64,000 nucleotides of DNA from Grimontia indica (GCF_000333895.2 NZ_ANFM02000018.1:62001-126000), one strand, 5' to 3'; positions 34,747-43,563 are shown, counted from the stretch's first letter. Numbers and translations are program-made. Notes: generated by a model from the sequence alone, not told the origin.

Positions 34747-36087
34747 ATGGAAGCCTATTTAACACTCATTTTATTTGGTGGTTTTTTAGTTCTGCTGGTG
34801 CTTGGGGCACCTATCACCGTTTCTTTGGCTGGCGCATCGATGGCGGCCTACCTGATTTTGGATAAAAACCCTATTGCACTGGTGCAAATCGCATTCACGT
34901 CTGTCGGGAACTTTCCACTGATGGCACTGCCATCTTTTGTTTTGGCCGGAGCCTTGATGGAGGCCTCTGGTATATCACGCCGATTGGTCGATATTGCAGA
35001 AAACATGGCAGGCCCGGTAACAGGCGGACTTGGTGCCGCAACGGTTTTTGCCTGTCTTTTCTTCGGTGCGATATCCGGTTCAGGGCCAGCGACCACGGCA
35101 GCAGTGGGCATGCTGATGATTCCTGCAATGGTAAAACGCGAATATGAAGCAAGCTACGCGTCAGCGGTGACTGCCGCAAGCGGCGGCTTAGGAATAATCA
35201 TTCCTCCGTCCATACCTATTGTCATCTTCGGTATCTCTGCGATGGGGTTGATGGCACCGCCAGAAGCGATATCCCTGCATGGCGAGTTTGATACTGTCTC
35301 CATCCCCAAATTGTTTATTGCAGGTGTTGTTCCCGGACTGATCATGGCGACAACCCTGATATTGACCAACTACTACATCTCAAAACGTCGTGGCTACAAA
35401 GGCTTGATGGAGTCCTGGTCTCTTCCTGACATCAACCACTCGTTGCGTCGGGGTGTTTGGTCGATTCTTGCGCCATTTCTGATACTGGGCGGGATCTATA
35501 GTGGCATTTTCACGCCAACCGAGTCGGCGGTGGTGGCGATTTTCTACTCGCTATTTGTGGGGTTCTTTTTACATAAAGAACTGAAATTTAGGAATGTGCT
35601 TAAGTCTTTGACCACCACAACATGGATAACCGGCCGTGTTCTTTTGATTCTCTTCGCTGCCACGGTTTTCGGGCGTCTTCTTATCGAGCAGCGAATTCCG
35701 GTTCATGTGGCTGATGCGCTATTGAGTGTCACGGACAACATGTATCTGGTTTGGGCATTGACCATCATGTTACTGCTCTTTATCGGCATGTTTATGGAAA
35801 CGCTGGCGGCGATAATGATCATTGTGCCTGTCCTACTGCCCATCATGTACATGCTAGGCGCGGATCCAACGCATGTTGGGATCGTGGTGATTTGTACCTT
35901 ATCCATTGGCTTTGCGACGCCGCCATTGGGAGAGAACATTTTTGTCGCGTCCGGTATCGGCGGTTCGAGCGTCGAGCAAATTACTTCAAGAATTCATCCC
36001 TTCGTTTTTGCCTCTGTGCTTGGCGTGTTTGTTATTGCCTTCTTCCCACAACTCACCCTATGGCTTCCTTCGCTGGTGGGCTCATAA
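34747..36087 (+). CDS. TRAP transporter large permease subunit (TauM type)
   Basis: A 446-residue DctM-family permease with 11-12 predicted helices. Characteristic parts are MALPSFVLAGALMEASG, the FGAISGSGPATTAAVGMLM loop, GGLGIIIPPSIPIVIFG and FATPPLGENIFVASGIGG. It completes the second TRAP system of the window and ends 98 bases before pta. The two large subunits in the window are clearly related but well diverged, so this is not a recent duplication. Confidence 0.88.
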   Translation: MEAYLTLILFGGFLVLLVLGAPITVSLAGASMAAYLILDKNPIALVQIAFTSVGNFPLMALPSFVLAGALMEASGISRRLVDIAENMAGPVTGGLGAATVFACLFFGAISGSGPATTAAVGMLMIPAMVKREYEASYASAVTAASGGLGIIIPPSIPIVIFGISAMGLMAPPEAISLHGEFDTVSIPKLFIAGVVPGLIMATTLILTNYYISKRRGYKGLMESWSLPDINHSLRRGVWSILAPFLILGGIYSGIFTPTESAVVAIFYSLFVGFFLHKELKFRNVLKSLTTTTWITGRVLLILFAATVFGRLLIEQRIPVHVADALLSVTDNMYLVWALTIMLLLFIGMFMETLAAIMIIVPVLLPIMYMLGADPTHVGIVVICTLSIGFATPPLGENIFVASGIGGSSVEQITSRIHPFVFASVLGVFVIAFFPQLTLWLPSLVGS

Positions 36088-36185
36088 AGAGGAGTAGACA
36101 AACGAAAGCTTTGTTTAGAGATATTCGGATGAAATCCCATAGGGATATTGGGTTTTGAAAAGTGACGTTAAGAGAGCAGTAAGTG

Positions 36186-37217
36186 ATGAAAGCACTAAAC
36201 AATATTATTGAGAAAGCGAAAAAGTTGGACTCAAAAATTGTGCTATGTGAAGGCGATGATAAACGGATTCTCATCGCCGCCGCTCAGGCTCAACAAGACG
36301 GAATTGCAAAGGTCGTTTTGGTTGGTGAAAGAGAAAAACTACAACTGGCCGCTGACGAAGCTAACGTTCGACTGGATGATTTTGAGGTGATTGAACCTCA
36401 ATCCAGCCCGCTCACCGCCTCTCTGTCGGAGTTGTATCTCGCGCTTAGGGAAAAGAAAGGCATCACGCCTACGCAGGCGTTGCAAGAGACGCTTAAGCCA
36501 CTCAATTTTGCCAACCTTATGGTGGCCAAAGGACTCGCAGACGGCTCAGTCGCTGGGGCAGTGCACACAACGAAAGATGTCGTTCGCAGCGCAATACAAA
36601 TCATTGGATTGGATGGCACCAGCACGATTGTGTCCAGCTTCTTTCTGATGATGCTGTGCCAGCCCTTCCACACCTTGAAAGGAGGACTGATTTTTTCAGA
36701 TTGTGGGCTGGTGATTGATCCCTCCGACGAAGAACTGGCGAGCATTGCTATTGCAGCAGCGAAGAATGCAGAAACCTTACTCATGGAAGAACCGAAAGTC
36801 GCGATGTTGTCTTTTTCAACCAGCGGCAGTGCACAGCACGAATCGGTCAGCAAGGTCGTCAGGGCATCTCAACGGGTAAAGCAGCAGTTGCCGGACATTG
36901 CTATCGATGAAGATATCCAATTGGATGCGGCGATTGTCGCGGATATCGCGAAGAAGAAACTGCCTAACTCCAACGTAAAAGGGAAATCGAATGTCCTCAT
37001 TTTCCCTAACCTGGAGGCGGGCAACATTTGCTACAAGCTGGCAGAGCGTGTTGGAGGAGCGGTTGCGATTGGTCCTTTGTTGCAAGGCTTGGCAAAACCA
37101 GCGAATGACTTATCGAGGGGTTGCAGCGTGGATGACATTGTTAACGTTATCGCGGTGACGGTCGTACAAAAAGAGATAAACAGCTCAGTTGGCTACTCCA
37201 ATGCGAGGAAATTATGA
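36186..37217 (+). CDS. pta: Phosphate acetyltransferase, short form
   Basis: Converts acetyl phosphate + CoA to acetyl-CoA + phosphate. At 343 residues it has only the catalytic PTA_PTB domain and lacks the ~360-residue N-terminal domains of enteric Pta, as is usual for pta genes next to xsc. Signature parts are KIVLCEGDDKRIL, DGSVAGAVHTTKDVVRSA, VAMLSFSTSGSA and VLIFPNLEAGNICYKLAERV. It receives acetyl phosphate from Xsc. Its stop overlaps the start of the FRG-domain gene by 4 bases. Confidence 0.93.
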   Translation: MKALNNIIEKAKKLDSKIVLCEGDDKRILIAAAQAQQDGIAKVVLVGEREKLQLAADEANVRLDDFEVIEPQSSPLTASLSELYLALREKKGITPTQALQETLKPLNFANLMVAKGLADGSVAGAVHTTKDVVRSAIQIIGLDGTSTIVSSFFLMMLCQPFHTLKGGLIFSDCGLVIDPSDEELASIAIAAAKNAETLLMEEPKVAMLSFSTSGSAQHESVSKVVRASQRVKQQLPDIAIDEDIQLDAAIVADIAKKKLPNSNVKGKSNVLIFPNLEAGNICYKLAERVGGAVAIGPLLQGLAKPANDLSRGCSVDDIVNVIAVTVVQKEINSSVGYSNARKL

Positions 37218-38011
37218 ATCATATTAACTATATAGACTCACTGTCTGCCTTTACGGCAGCGGTTGAAAATATCACCGAAACTAACAAAACCATGCTGTTT
37301 CGAGGTCAGCCTAATATCCGCTGCAAATTGCTCCCTCAGGCGGCTAGGGGTCATACCAAAACCGTAGAAACGGAAGCCAAGATGTTAGCGCATATCGCAG
37401 AGTATGGCCGGGACTACATCGACATTGATAATCCTTCGACATGCCACTTACTGATGAAAGCACACAACGCCGGCTTGGAAACCCGTTTGTTGGACTGGAC
37501 GATTAATCCTTACGAGGCGCTATGGTACGCCTGTCATAGTTCAGGATCTCAGCCTCTTGTTTATGTACTGAACACGGAGAGTATTCCGCAACTGGGTATG
37601 GACGATGATCCTTTTGCGATTACGCAAACACACATCATGCCTGTCTACGGGAAAGCCGCAGACAAAAACAAACGGCTAACTGTGCATGCCTCCACCCTTA
37701 TTCAGGGTCGTCCTCAATTCACGGCGTTGGAGGAGGAAGAAGGAATGCATTCCGCGTTGACTGAGCTTCCGATCATGCCAGATCTAAAAGTGAAAATTAT
37801 TCAAGAGCTTAATGAGTTTGGGGTCAATGAACACTCTATATACAACAACCTGTTCGGGCTGTGTCGCCATGTGAACTTAATGTACGACAACAACCCATAC
37901 GGTTGGATGCCTATGGATAACCGTTCTGCTGGTGCCGAGATGCAGGGCGAGGTAGGTGAGAGTTTGCAGCAATTTAAGAAAAAGTACGTATCTGATTTTG
38001 ATTTCGACTGA
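37214..38011 (+). CDS. FRG-domain protein
   Basis: A 265-residue protein with an N-terminal FRG domain: MLFRGQPNIRCKLLPQAARG (about residues 27-46) and HNAGLETRLLDWTINPYEAL with WYAC after it. The C-terminal half is unassigned. Its ATG overlaps the pta stop (ATGA), so it is translationally coupled to a metabolic operon, which is odd for this family. FRG domains are found in many phage, island and defence-related proteins and have no settled biochemical function. It may be a passenger gene that landed at the end of the operon. A long stem-loop follows at 38047-38080. Confidence 0.75.
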   Translation: MNHINYIDSLSAFTAAVENITETNKTMLFRGQPNIRCKLLPQAARGHTKTVETEAKMLAHIAEYGRDYIDIDNPSTCHLLMKAHNAGLETRLLDWTINPYEALWYACHSSGSQPLVYVLNTESIPQLGMDDDPFAITQTHIMPVYGKAADKNKRLTVHASTLIQGRPQFTALEEEEGMHSALTELPIMPDLKVKIIQELNEFGVNEHSIYNNLFGLCRHVNLMYDNNPYGWMPMDNRSAGAEMQGEVGESLQQFKKKYVSDFDFD

Positions 38012-38046
38012 AAGACTTGAGTCTCGTTTTCTCTCCTCAGAATAAC

Positions 38047-38080
38047 CCTCTAGCCGCTGACGACAGTCAGGGGCTAGAGG
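38047..38080 (+). terminator. Stem-loop after the taurine operon
   Basis: 15-base arms CCTCTAGCCGCTGAC and GTCAGGGGCTAGAGG (one mismatch) with a 4-base loop, 35 bases after the FRG gene. It is a strong hairpin without a good T run, so it is a probable but atypical terminator. Confidence 0.6.
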
Positions 38081-38090
38081 CAGCCATCTT

Positions 38091-38346
38091 TATATCCAAA
38101 CAACCTGAAGAAGCTTGTATTCAGAGATCATCAATGTATTCAATTCGATGCAAATTTCACATGGAATAGTGGTTCTATTTACCCATGATTTAACCAAGAA
38201 GTGGGCGCATTGAGGCCCTCCCTTCGGACGAGCCGTGCTCATTGTTGTTCCTTATTGATGGAGATGGCTACACCTACAAAAACGCTGCGATCACAACCCC
38301 AGTCAATCTCGCTGCTTCCTGCATCTTCGGGTTGTTTGGGTATATA
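38091..38346. repeat. Palindromic repeat, long copy A (~256 bases)
   Basis: Starts TATATCCAAACAAC and ends GTTGTTTGGGTATATA, so it has terminal inverted repeats. The interior matches copy B (39830-40099) over its whole length when B is read on the other strand, for example GAAGTGGGCGCATTGA and TTGTTGTTCCTT. A 48-base miniature lies at 18756-18803. The TACCCAAACAAC ends are a hallmark of ERIC/MITE-like repeats in Vibrionaceae. This accounts for most of the 38012-38457 gap. Confidence 0.75.
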
Positions 38347-38372
38347 AAATGTCGCGATATCGATATCTAACT

Positions 38373-38449
38373 AGTGCAGTCCGACACTGCACTGGTGTTT
38401 GCCTTTCTTCACACCTAACATGCAGTAAATCAACAAGTGCAGTTCGACA
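38373..38449 (+). promoter_or_regulatory. Hairpin and 13-base direct repeat upstream of a hypothetical gene
   Basis: A perfect 8-base stem AGTGCAGT/ACTGCACT with a 5-base loop lies at 38373-38393. Its GTGCAGTCCGACA (38375-38387) recurs as GTGCAGTTCGACA (38437-38449), ending 8 bases before the gene's first possible start. It could be a regulator-binding pair or a leader element. Confidence 0.35.
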
Positions 38450-38457
38450 TTTGAAAG

Positions 38458-38814
38458 GTGAGGGAAGTGAGAAAGACGGACAAAAAAATAGATAATTCGC
38501 TTAGACATGCGCTAACACGAGTCTGTGATACTGCCCAATCGGAACATCAAGGATTCGAGTGGCTGACCCATTTTGTTAACTATGATCGATTCCCTAATTC
38601 GCTTTCTATCGTATGTATTTTTGACACTCAATCTAGCTTGGCCCAAGCCAACCAGGAACACATTCGCCGTCTCATCAAAGATGTGCTGGCTTCCATCGAT
38701 ATCAAGCTGAAAGATATTGGCAAGCACGTATATTTTGATACCGAAGAAAGCTGCGAAAATGACGATAACGGTAAATGGAACGTACGTTTCCAAAAACAGG
38801 GTTGGCAGTACTAA
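38458..38814 (+). CDS. Hypothetical protein, 118 residues
   Basis: A small soluble protein of mixed alpha/beta composition with no signal peptide or membrane segment. I do not recognise the family. It starts with GTG; a second GTG at 38467 has the better AGGTGAGGGA site and would remove three residues. It ends KWNVRFQKQGWQY. It precedes the mechanosensitive channel gene by 62 bases on the same strand, and the two are enclosed between inverted copies of the palindromic repeat, so they may form one transcription unit. Function unknown. Confidence 0.6.
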   Translation: MREVRKTDKKIDNSLRHALTRVCDTAQSEHQGFEWLTHFVNYDRFPNSLSIVCIFDTQSSLAQANQEHIRRLIKDVLASIDIKLKDIGKHVYFDTEESCENDDNGKWNVRFQKQGWQY

Positions 38815-38876
38815 ATAGACAGCAAAGCAATACATGCGGCTAGTTTAAATTAACGGCAAAAAGGGATTGGAGTGAG

Positions 38877-39815
38877 ATGGTGTTAGATAACCTTTATATT
38901 TACCTCGGCACAGTCAGTGTGGTGGGGGTTGCTGTTATCTGGTGGGCGACATCGGCCTTATTGAAGTCAAAGTCTAATAGGGAAAAACGACTAAGACGCC
39001 TGAAGAACTTTAACAGTGTTCAGACATCCTTACCCAAAGCAGAAGGTCAGATTGGGGAGATTGATGCGGCAGTTGAAAAAATCGAAAACCGTTTTTCGAT
39101 TATCCGAAAGATCACCTTTTTCTTCATCTTTATCGTGTTAGGTCTCGCATTATCGCTGCCATTTCTGAATTCGATGCCAGCAGCAATGGTTTCGCTAATG
39201 GTTGCTGTTTCCACCACCGTTCTCGGCTTTGCCGCAAAACCTGTGATTGAAAATATTATTGCGGGCGTCGTACTTTCTCTTTCCAAAGCGATCCGTGTCG
39301 GAGATACGGTCGTGATTGAAGATCAATATGGAACGGTGGAAGACATTAGCCTTAACCACACGATTATTAAGCTCTGGAACTGGAAGCGACTAATTATTCC
39401 AAGCAGCAAAATGCTCTCTCTGGAGCTGGAGAGTTTTACCTATAACGACACTTATATCTGGGTGCATGTGGAGTTTTACACTTCTTACGAAAATGATTTA
39501 GAGCTTGTGCGGCAAATGGCCATTGAGTCCGTTCAGAGCAGCAAGCATTTTATCTCCCAAGAATCACCAGATTTTTGGGTGATGAACCTTGATAAAGATG
39601 CCTACCAATGTTGGGTTGCAGGTTGGACAAATTCCGCGACAAGGGCTTGGAACCTTGCCAGTGATATTCGCACGGGGATTGCTGTACGATTCCAAGCAGC
39701 TGGAATTAAGACACACAATGTTCAGGTAAAAATGGAGCCACGCGCAAAATCTTCAGAGGACTCAAGTGAGTTGCATACATTAAGCCGTTCTAACCGTGTT
39801 GGTGGCGTTTCCTGA
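38877..39815 (+). CDS. MscS-family mechanosensitive ion channel
   Basis: A 312-residue membrane protein that should open under membrane tension and release solutes during osmotic downshock. Predicted helices lie near residues 6-26, 78-96 and 100-120. The pore-lining helix is in AVSTTVLGFAAKPVIENIIA, and the start of the beta domain is RVGDTVVIEDQYGTVEDIS followed by IIPSSKMLS. The C-terminal domain is soluble. A GGGATTGGAG site precedes the ATG. Confidence 0.87.
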   Translation: MVLDNLYIYLGTVSVVGVAVIWWATSALLKSKSNREKRLRRLKNFNSVQTSLPKAEGQIGEIDAAVEKIENRFSIIRKITFFFIFIVLGLALSLPFLNSMPAAMVSLMVAVSTTVLGFAAKPVIENIIAGVVLSLSKAIRVGDTVVIEDQYGTVEDISLNHTIIKLWNWKRLIIPSSKMLSLELESFTYNDTYIWVHVEFYTSYENDLELVRQMAIESVQSSKHFISQESPDFWVMNLDKDAYQCWVAGWTNSATRAWNLASDIRTGIAVRFQAAGIKTHNVQVKMEPRAKSSEDSSELHTLSRSNRVGGVS

Positions 39816-39829
39816 GCCTGCTATTTGTG

Positions 39830-40099
39830 TATATACCCAAACAACTTTGGGGTGAAGGAATCGCAAGGTTGACTGGCGTTGTGATCGCGGCGTTCCTTTG
39901 CAGATGTAGTCATTTCCATCAAAAAGGAACAACAAAGAGCACGGCGTCAGTCAACTCGCCCGAAGGTAGGCCTTCAATGCGCCCACTTCATCGTTAAATC
40001 CCACGGAAATAGAACGACTTTTCCTCGTGAAATTTGCCTCGAATTGAACGCATTGATGACCTCTGAATTCGCGTATCCTTAGGTCGCCTAAGTATACCC
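39830..40099. repeat. Palindromic repeat, long copy B (~270 bases), inverted relative to copy A
   Basis: Begins ATATACCCAAACAAC and ends near AAGTATACCCA. Read on the minus strand it follows copy A almost throughout, including ATTCAGAGGTCATCAATG, GCAAATTTCAC and AAGTGGGCGCATTGA. Copies A and B face each other across 1.48 kb holding the hypothetical gene and the MscS gene. Confidence 0.75.
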
Positions 40100-40482
40100 A
40101 TCCGTCGTTCTTACCTTTTCACTGATCATTTTAATTTGTCTTTATTTTATACAGTCTTTCGTTCCGTAATATCAATGTGAGATTAAGTACGAATAGTCTT
40201 TTATCTATCGTTTTATCTAAGTTGTTATTTTTTATTTTATTTATTATGTTTTTTCTGTAAATGGTACTTCGTTCTTCATTTTTTGTAGAGAATATTGGTC
40301 ATAACTATTTATTTTATTTCAATGAAAAAATTAATTTTATTTAGTCTAGTATAAAGGTGTTGGATATTTTTCTGTCAGTTAATTATTTGTTGTATGAGTA
40401 TTCTTTTTTCTTGTATGGTTTTATTTGCATTGATTATTGGTTCCTCTGAATACTTGTATGGGTAGTAAGTTTGGAGGCGGAG
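40100..40482. other. Very AT-rich leader region before the FG-GAP lipoprotein
   Basis: Some 380 bases dominated by T and A, unlike any flanking DNA. It should carry the promoter of the gene at 40483, but no single site stands out. Such AT-rich upstream DNA is a typical target for H-NS silencing of acquired genes. No gene was found. Confidence 0.4.
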
Positions 40483-42312
40483 ATGAAGTATTTAAAAGGT
40501 ATTTTTCTGTGGAGTACATTAGTCTTTCTGAACGGGTGCAATATAGACTATGTATTTGATTCAGGAAGTGGAGCTTCGGAGTCGATAACGTCACCGACAA
40601 TGTCACCGCCATCAGCATTTAACCTTCAGTCATTGTCTGCTTCTGTTTCCTCGGGGGGAGGTTCTTGCCCGATTACTTTCTCTTGGGATGCTGCTGAAGG
40701 TGCTTCGAGATATACGGTTTGTCGAAAAGACGAAACGCAACCTGATAACTGCGAATCGATGGGGGTTGTATCCGGAACAACGGCAACTATCAATGTCACT
40801 GGCGCTCTCAAAGATCACCTCTCTGAATTTTTCGTAAAAGCCAGTAATGAAGTTGGGAGTACACTGTCTAACGAGTTATCTTTGTCACCTTCAGACATTA
40901 CCGCGTTAATCACTTACATCAAAGCATCTAATACGGATATTGACGACAGTTTTGGTCGGCCTGTGTCCCTATCATCTGATGGGTCGACACTGGCAGTGGG
41001 TGCGTATTCAGAAGCCTCTAGCTCGTCAGGCATAAACAGCACACCTGACAATCTGGCAGCAATAGCAGGAGCTGTATATGTTTTCCGATATTTGGATGGG
41101 CACTGGGCAGAGCAAGCCTATTTGAAAGCGTCAAACAGTCAGGAGGGGGACAGATTTGGTTGGGCTCTCGCATTGTCAGCAGATGGTAATACAATTGCAG
41201 TTGGCGCCTACGCAGAGGACTCTTCCTCCAGTGGTGTTAACAGTATTCCGAATGAGTCAGCAACATTATCGGGCGCTGCTTACATTTTCCGTAATGCTGG
41301 GGGGAGCTGGAGTGAAGAGGCATACATAAAGGCTTCTAACCCGGGTGCTAGCGACTACTTCGGCTGGTTTGTGACCCTTTCATCTGATGGCAACACCCTT
41401 GCGGTGGGGGCATATGCGGAAGACTCGTCAGCCACTGGCGTTAACAACGCAGAAAACAATTCGTTATATAATTCAGGGGCTACGTATGTCTATCGTTTTA
41501 CCGGAGGCAGCTGGGCGCAGGAAGCTTACATCAAAGCCTCAAACCCTGACGCGTCTGACTATTTTGGCTATTCGGTATCTTTGTCAGGGGATGGCAACAC
41601 CCTTGCAGTGGGGGCTACTTGGGAGGATTCAGATACAACAGGGATTAACAGTACCCCCAACGATTTGCTGAGTGCCGCTGGGGCTGCCTATGTTTTTCGC
41701 TACTCTGGCGGTGTCTGGTCGCAGCAAGCCTATGTGAAAGCATCCAACACAGGGATTGGTGATCGATTCGGTTGGTCGGTCTCCTTGTCAGGCGATGGCA
41801 ATGTAATGGCAGTGTCCTCAAGATATGAAGACTCGAGTACAATCGGTGTTGACAGCGTACCCGACGAAGGTGCGACAGACGCAGGCGCGGTCTATATCTT
41901 CCGCTATTCGGGCGGAAACTGGGGTCAAGATGCCTACATTAAAGCATCGAATACCGGTGCAGGTGACTATTTCGGTTGGTCTGTTGATTTATCTTCTAGC
42001 GGTAACACACTTGCAGTAGGAGCTCGGGAAGAAGACTCTGGTACCTTGAGTATTAACAGCACGCCTGATGAAGGGGCTGTAGATTCCGGTGCAGCCTACA
42101 TATACCGTTACGAGAACGCTATTTGGGCCCATCACGCGTATTTAAAATCACCTAATACTGGGGCTGGAGATAATTTTGGCGTGTCGGTGAGTCTTGGAAA
42201 AGACGGAGACATGCTTGCAGTGGGCGCATTTCTTGAGGATTCAAGTACCACTGGCGTTGGAAGCACACCTGATGAGGGAGCAAGTAACGCGGGTGCGGCA
42301 TACATTTTTTAA
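40483..42312 (+). CDS. FG-GAP repeat (integrin-like beta-propeller) lipoprotein
   Basis: A surface or periplasmic lipoprotein of 609 residues. The signal peptide ends in a lipobox-like LNGC (Cys about residue 19). A Ser/Thr-rich linker and a fibronectin type III-like domain follow (FSWDAAEGASRYTVCRK to about residue 130). Then come seven tandem repeats of about 68 residues, each with a core like GDYFGWSVSLSGDGNTLAVG, an acidic EDSS loop and GAAYIFRY. Seven FG-GAP repeats would close a seven-bladed propeller as in integrin alpha chains. The ATG at 40483 has GGAGGCGGAG upstream. The AT-rich leader suggests transfer. Adhesion or ligand binding is a guess. Confidence 0.82.
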   Translation: MKYLKGIFLWSTLVFLNGCNIDYVFDSGSGASESITSPTMSPPSAFNLQSLSASVSSGGGSCPITFSWDAAEGASRYTVCRKDETQPDNCESMGVVSGTTATINVTGALKDHLSEFFVKASNEVGSTLSNELSLSPSDITALITYIKASNTDIDDSFGRPVSLSSDGSTLAVGAYSEASSSSGINSTPDNLAAIAGAVYVFRYLDGHWAEQAYLKASNSQEGDRFGWALALSADGNTIAVGAYAEDSSSSGVNSIPNESATLSGAAYIFRNAGGSWSEEAYIKASNPGASDYFGWFVTLSSDGNTLAVGAYAEDSSATGVNNAENNSLYNSGATYVYRFTGGSWAQEAYIKASNPDASDYFGYSVSLSGDGNTLAVGATWEDSDTTGINSTPNDLLSAAGAAYVFRYSGGVWSQQAYVKASNTGIGDRFGWSVSLSGDGNVMAVSSRYEDSSTIGVDSVPDEGATDAGAVYIFRYSGGNWGQDAYIKASNTGAGDYFGWSVDLSSSGNTLAVGAREEDSGTLSINSTPDEGAVDSGAAYIYRYENAIWAHHAYLKSPNTGAGDNFGVSVSLGKDGDMLAVGAFLEDSSTTGVGSTPDEGASNAGAAYIF

Positions 42313-42345
42313 GTGGGAATGAGGCACGAATGCTGTTGCGCCTAG

Positions 42346-43308
42346 TTATAATTTGCTTTGTCTGTAATCTCTGGGTGAACAACCGAATTGGTCTCGGAAG
42401 GTGCGAGAGAAATGTTGAAGGTTGTTCTGCCCCCACTTGAATGCGATTTCACTGATCCCCGCTTTTTGAAAGCGCTCATCCACTAGATCACTGGCGATTT
42501 TCTGCATTCTGCTCTCTCGGATAAAGCCACATACCGTTTCTCCATTTTTCGTAAACACTTCGCTAAGGCGACGTACTGACAACCCCAGGCTTTTCGCAAT
42601 GTCTTCACGGTTAAGGCTGGCATCTTGCAGGTTTGTGAGAATAAAAGACTTGGCGCGAATCAGCAGTTGCTGCTCTGGCTGAGACAACTCGAGACGAGAG
42701 CCTCGGAGTGGTGCTAATGACGTGGCGATCAAATCTATCAATGTCTCTTGCAACAGGAGTTTACAGTCCGTGGTTTGGCTGTCGATAAGCGAAGAAATAT
42801 TTAACGCCGTCGTTGCCACCAAACTGCCTAGTTGAGATGTCCCGTTGACGGGAATTGCCGTGAGCATATTGGCGTCAGGGAGCCGGCTTAATAGTGCCTT
42901 CTTTGGAAACTTGATGACTAACTGTTTGAAGTCTTCTTCGAGGTCAATGGAGTAGGTTTCTGTACTGCTATACAGAGTAAAATCGTAGCGGGATAGTGGA
43001 GCCGCACGGCCACATTGTTCGATAACAGAACGGTTGTTAAGTTGAATACTTAACAGGAATTCGGCTTCTGATGTGCGCCCAATGTCTTCCGCACGCCTGA
43101 TGACCTTGTGTTTCGACCCAGACACAAAGGAAAGGTCAATAACGTCATGTTTGGAGAGTTCAATTCTTCCTTTAAAGTCTTTTCGAGATAGAGCTTCACA
43201 TCCTAAGTTGACATAAGCATCGCACACCGACTCCCGCCAAAAAGCGAACTTTTCGCTAGGTTGGCAATGGCTTGTGTCATAGGTAAACCTTTTGACGGTA
43301 CTACTCAT
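42346..43308 (-). CDS. AraC-family transcriptional regulator
   Basis: A 320-residue activator. The N-terminal part resembles the AraC_binding_2 domain (KFAFWRESVCDAYVNLGCEA). The C-terminal ~100 residues hold two helix-turn-helix motifs (REDIAKSLGLSVRRLSEVF and ISEIAFKWGQNNLQHFSRTF) with the closing FGCSPRDYR. It is divergent from the nitrilase gene across a 255-base gap and so probably activates the nitrilase-aldoxime dehydratase operon in response to a nitrile, aldoxime or aromatic acid. It is convergent with the lipoprotein gene. Confidence 0.87.
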   Translation of the reverse strand: MSSTVKRFTYDTSHCQPSEKFAFWRESVCDAYVNLGCEALSRKDFKGRIELSKHDVIDLSFVSGSKHKVIRRAEDIGRTSEAEFLLSIQLNNRSVIEQCGRAAPLSRYDFTLYSSTETYSIDLEEDFKQLVIKFPKKALLSRLPDANMLTAIPVNGTSQLGSLVATTALNISSLIDSQTTDCKLLLQETLIDLIATSLAPLRGSRLELSQPEQQLLIRAKSFILTNLQDASLNREDIAKSLGLSVRRLSEVFTKNGETVCGFIRESRMQKIASDLVDERFQKAGISEIAFKWGQNNLQHFSRTFRDQFGCSPRDYRQSKL

Positions 43309-43563
43309 CCGTGTGCTCTCTTTTAAACCCTACCTTTATGTTGTAACACCAAATGCAAAATTGACACTGTCTCAAATGTGAGTCGGTTTGGCCGCTGCCT
43401 TTTACGACAACTAAGGCCGCCTTCTTACGCAAGCAATCCTCCCGTTCGCCTCTTAGTGTTTTAGAAGCCCGCCGTAAGGCTCTGGTTTTCATCATTTGCC
43501 AGACATCACTTATGAGTGGGTGGCTAAAACCACATTACTACACGCGAAGAAGGAGAACGCGCG

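Noticed and set aside
40483-42312. Tandem DNA repeats or CRISPR-like array
   Set aside because: The periodicity (~204 bases) comes from seven protein FG-GAP repeats in one open reading frame, not from short non-coding repeats and spacers.
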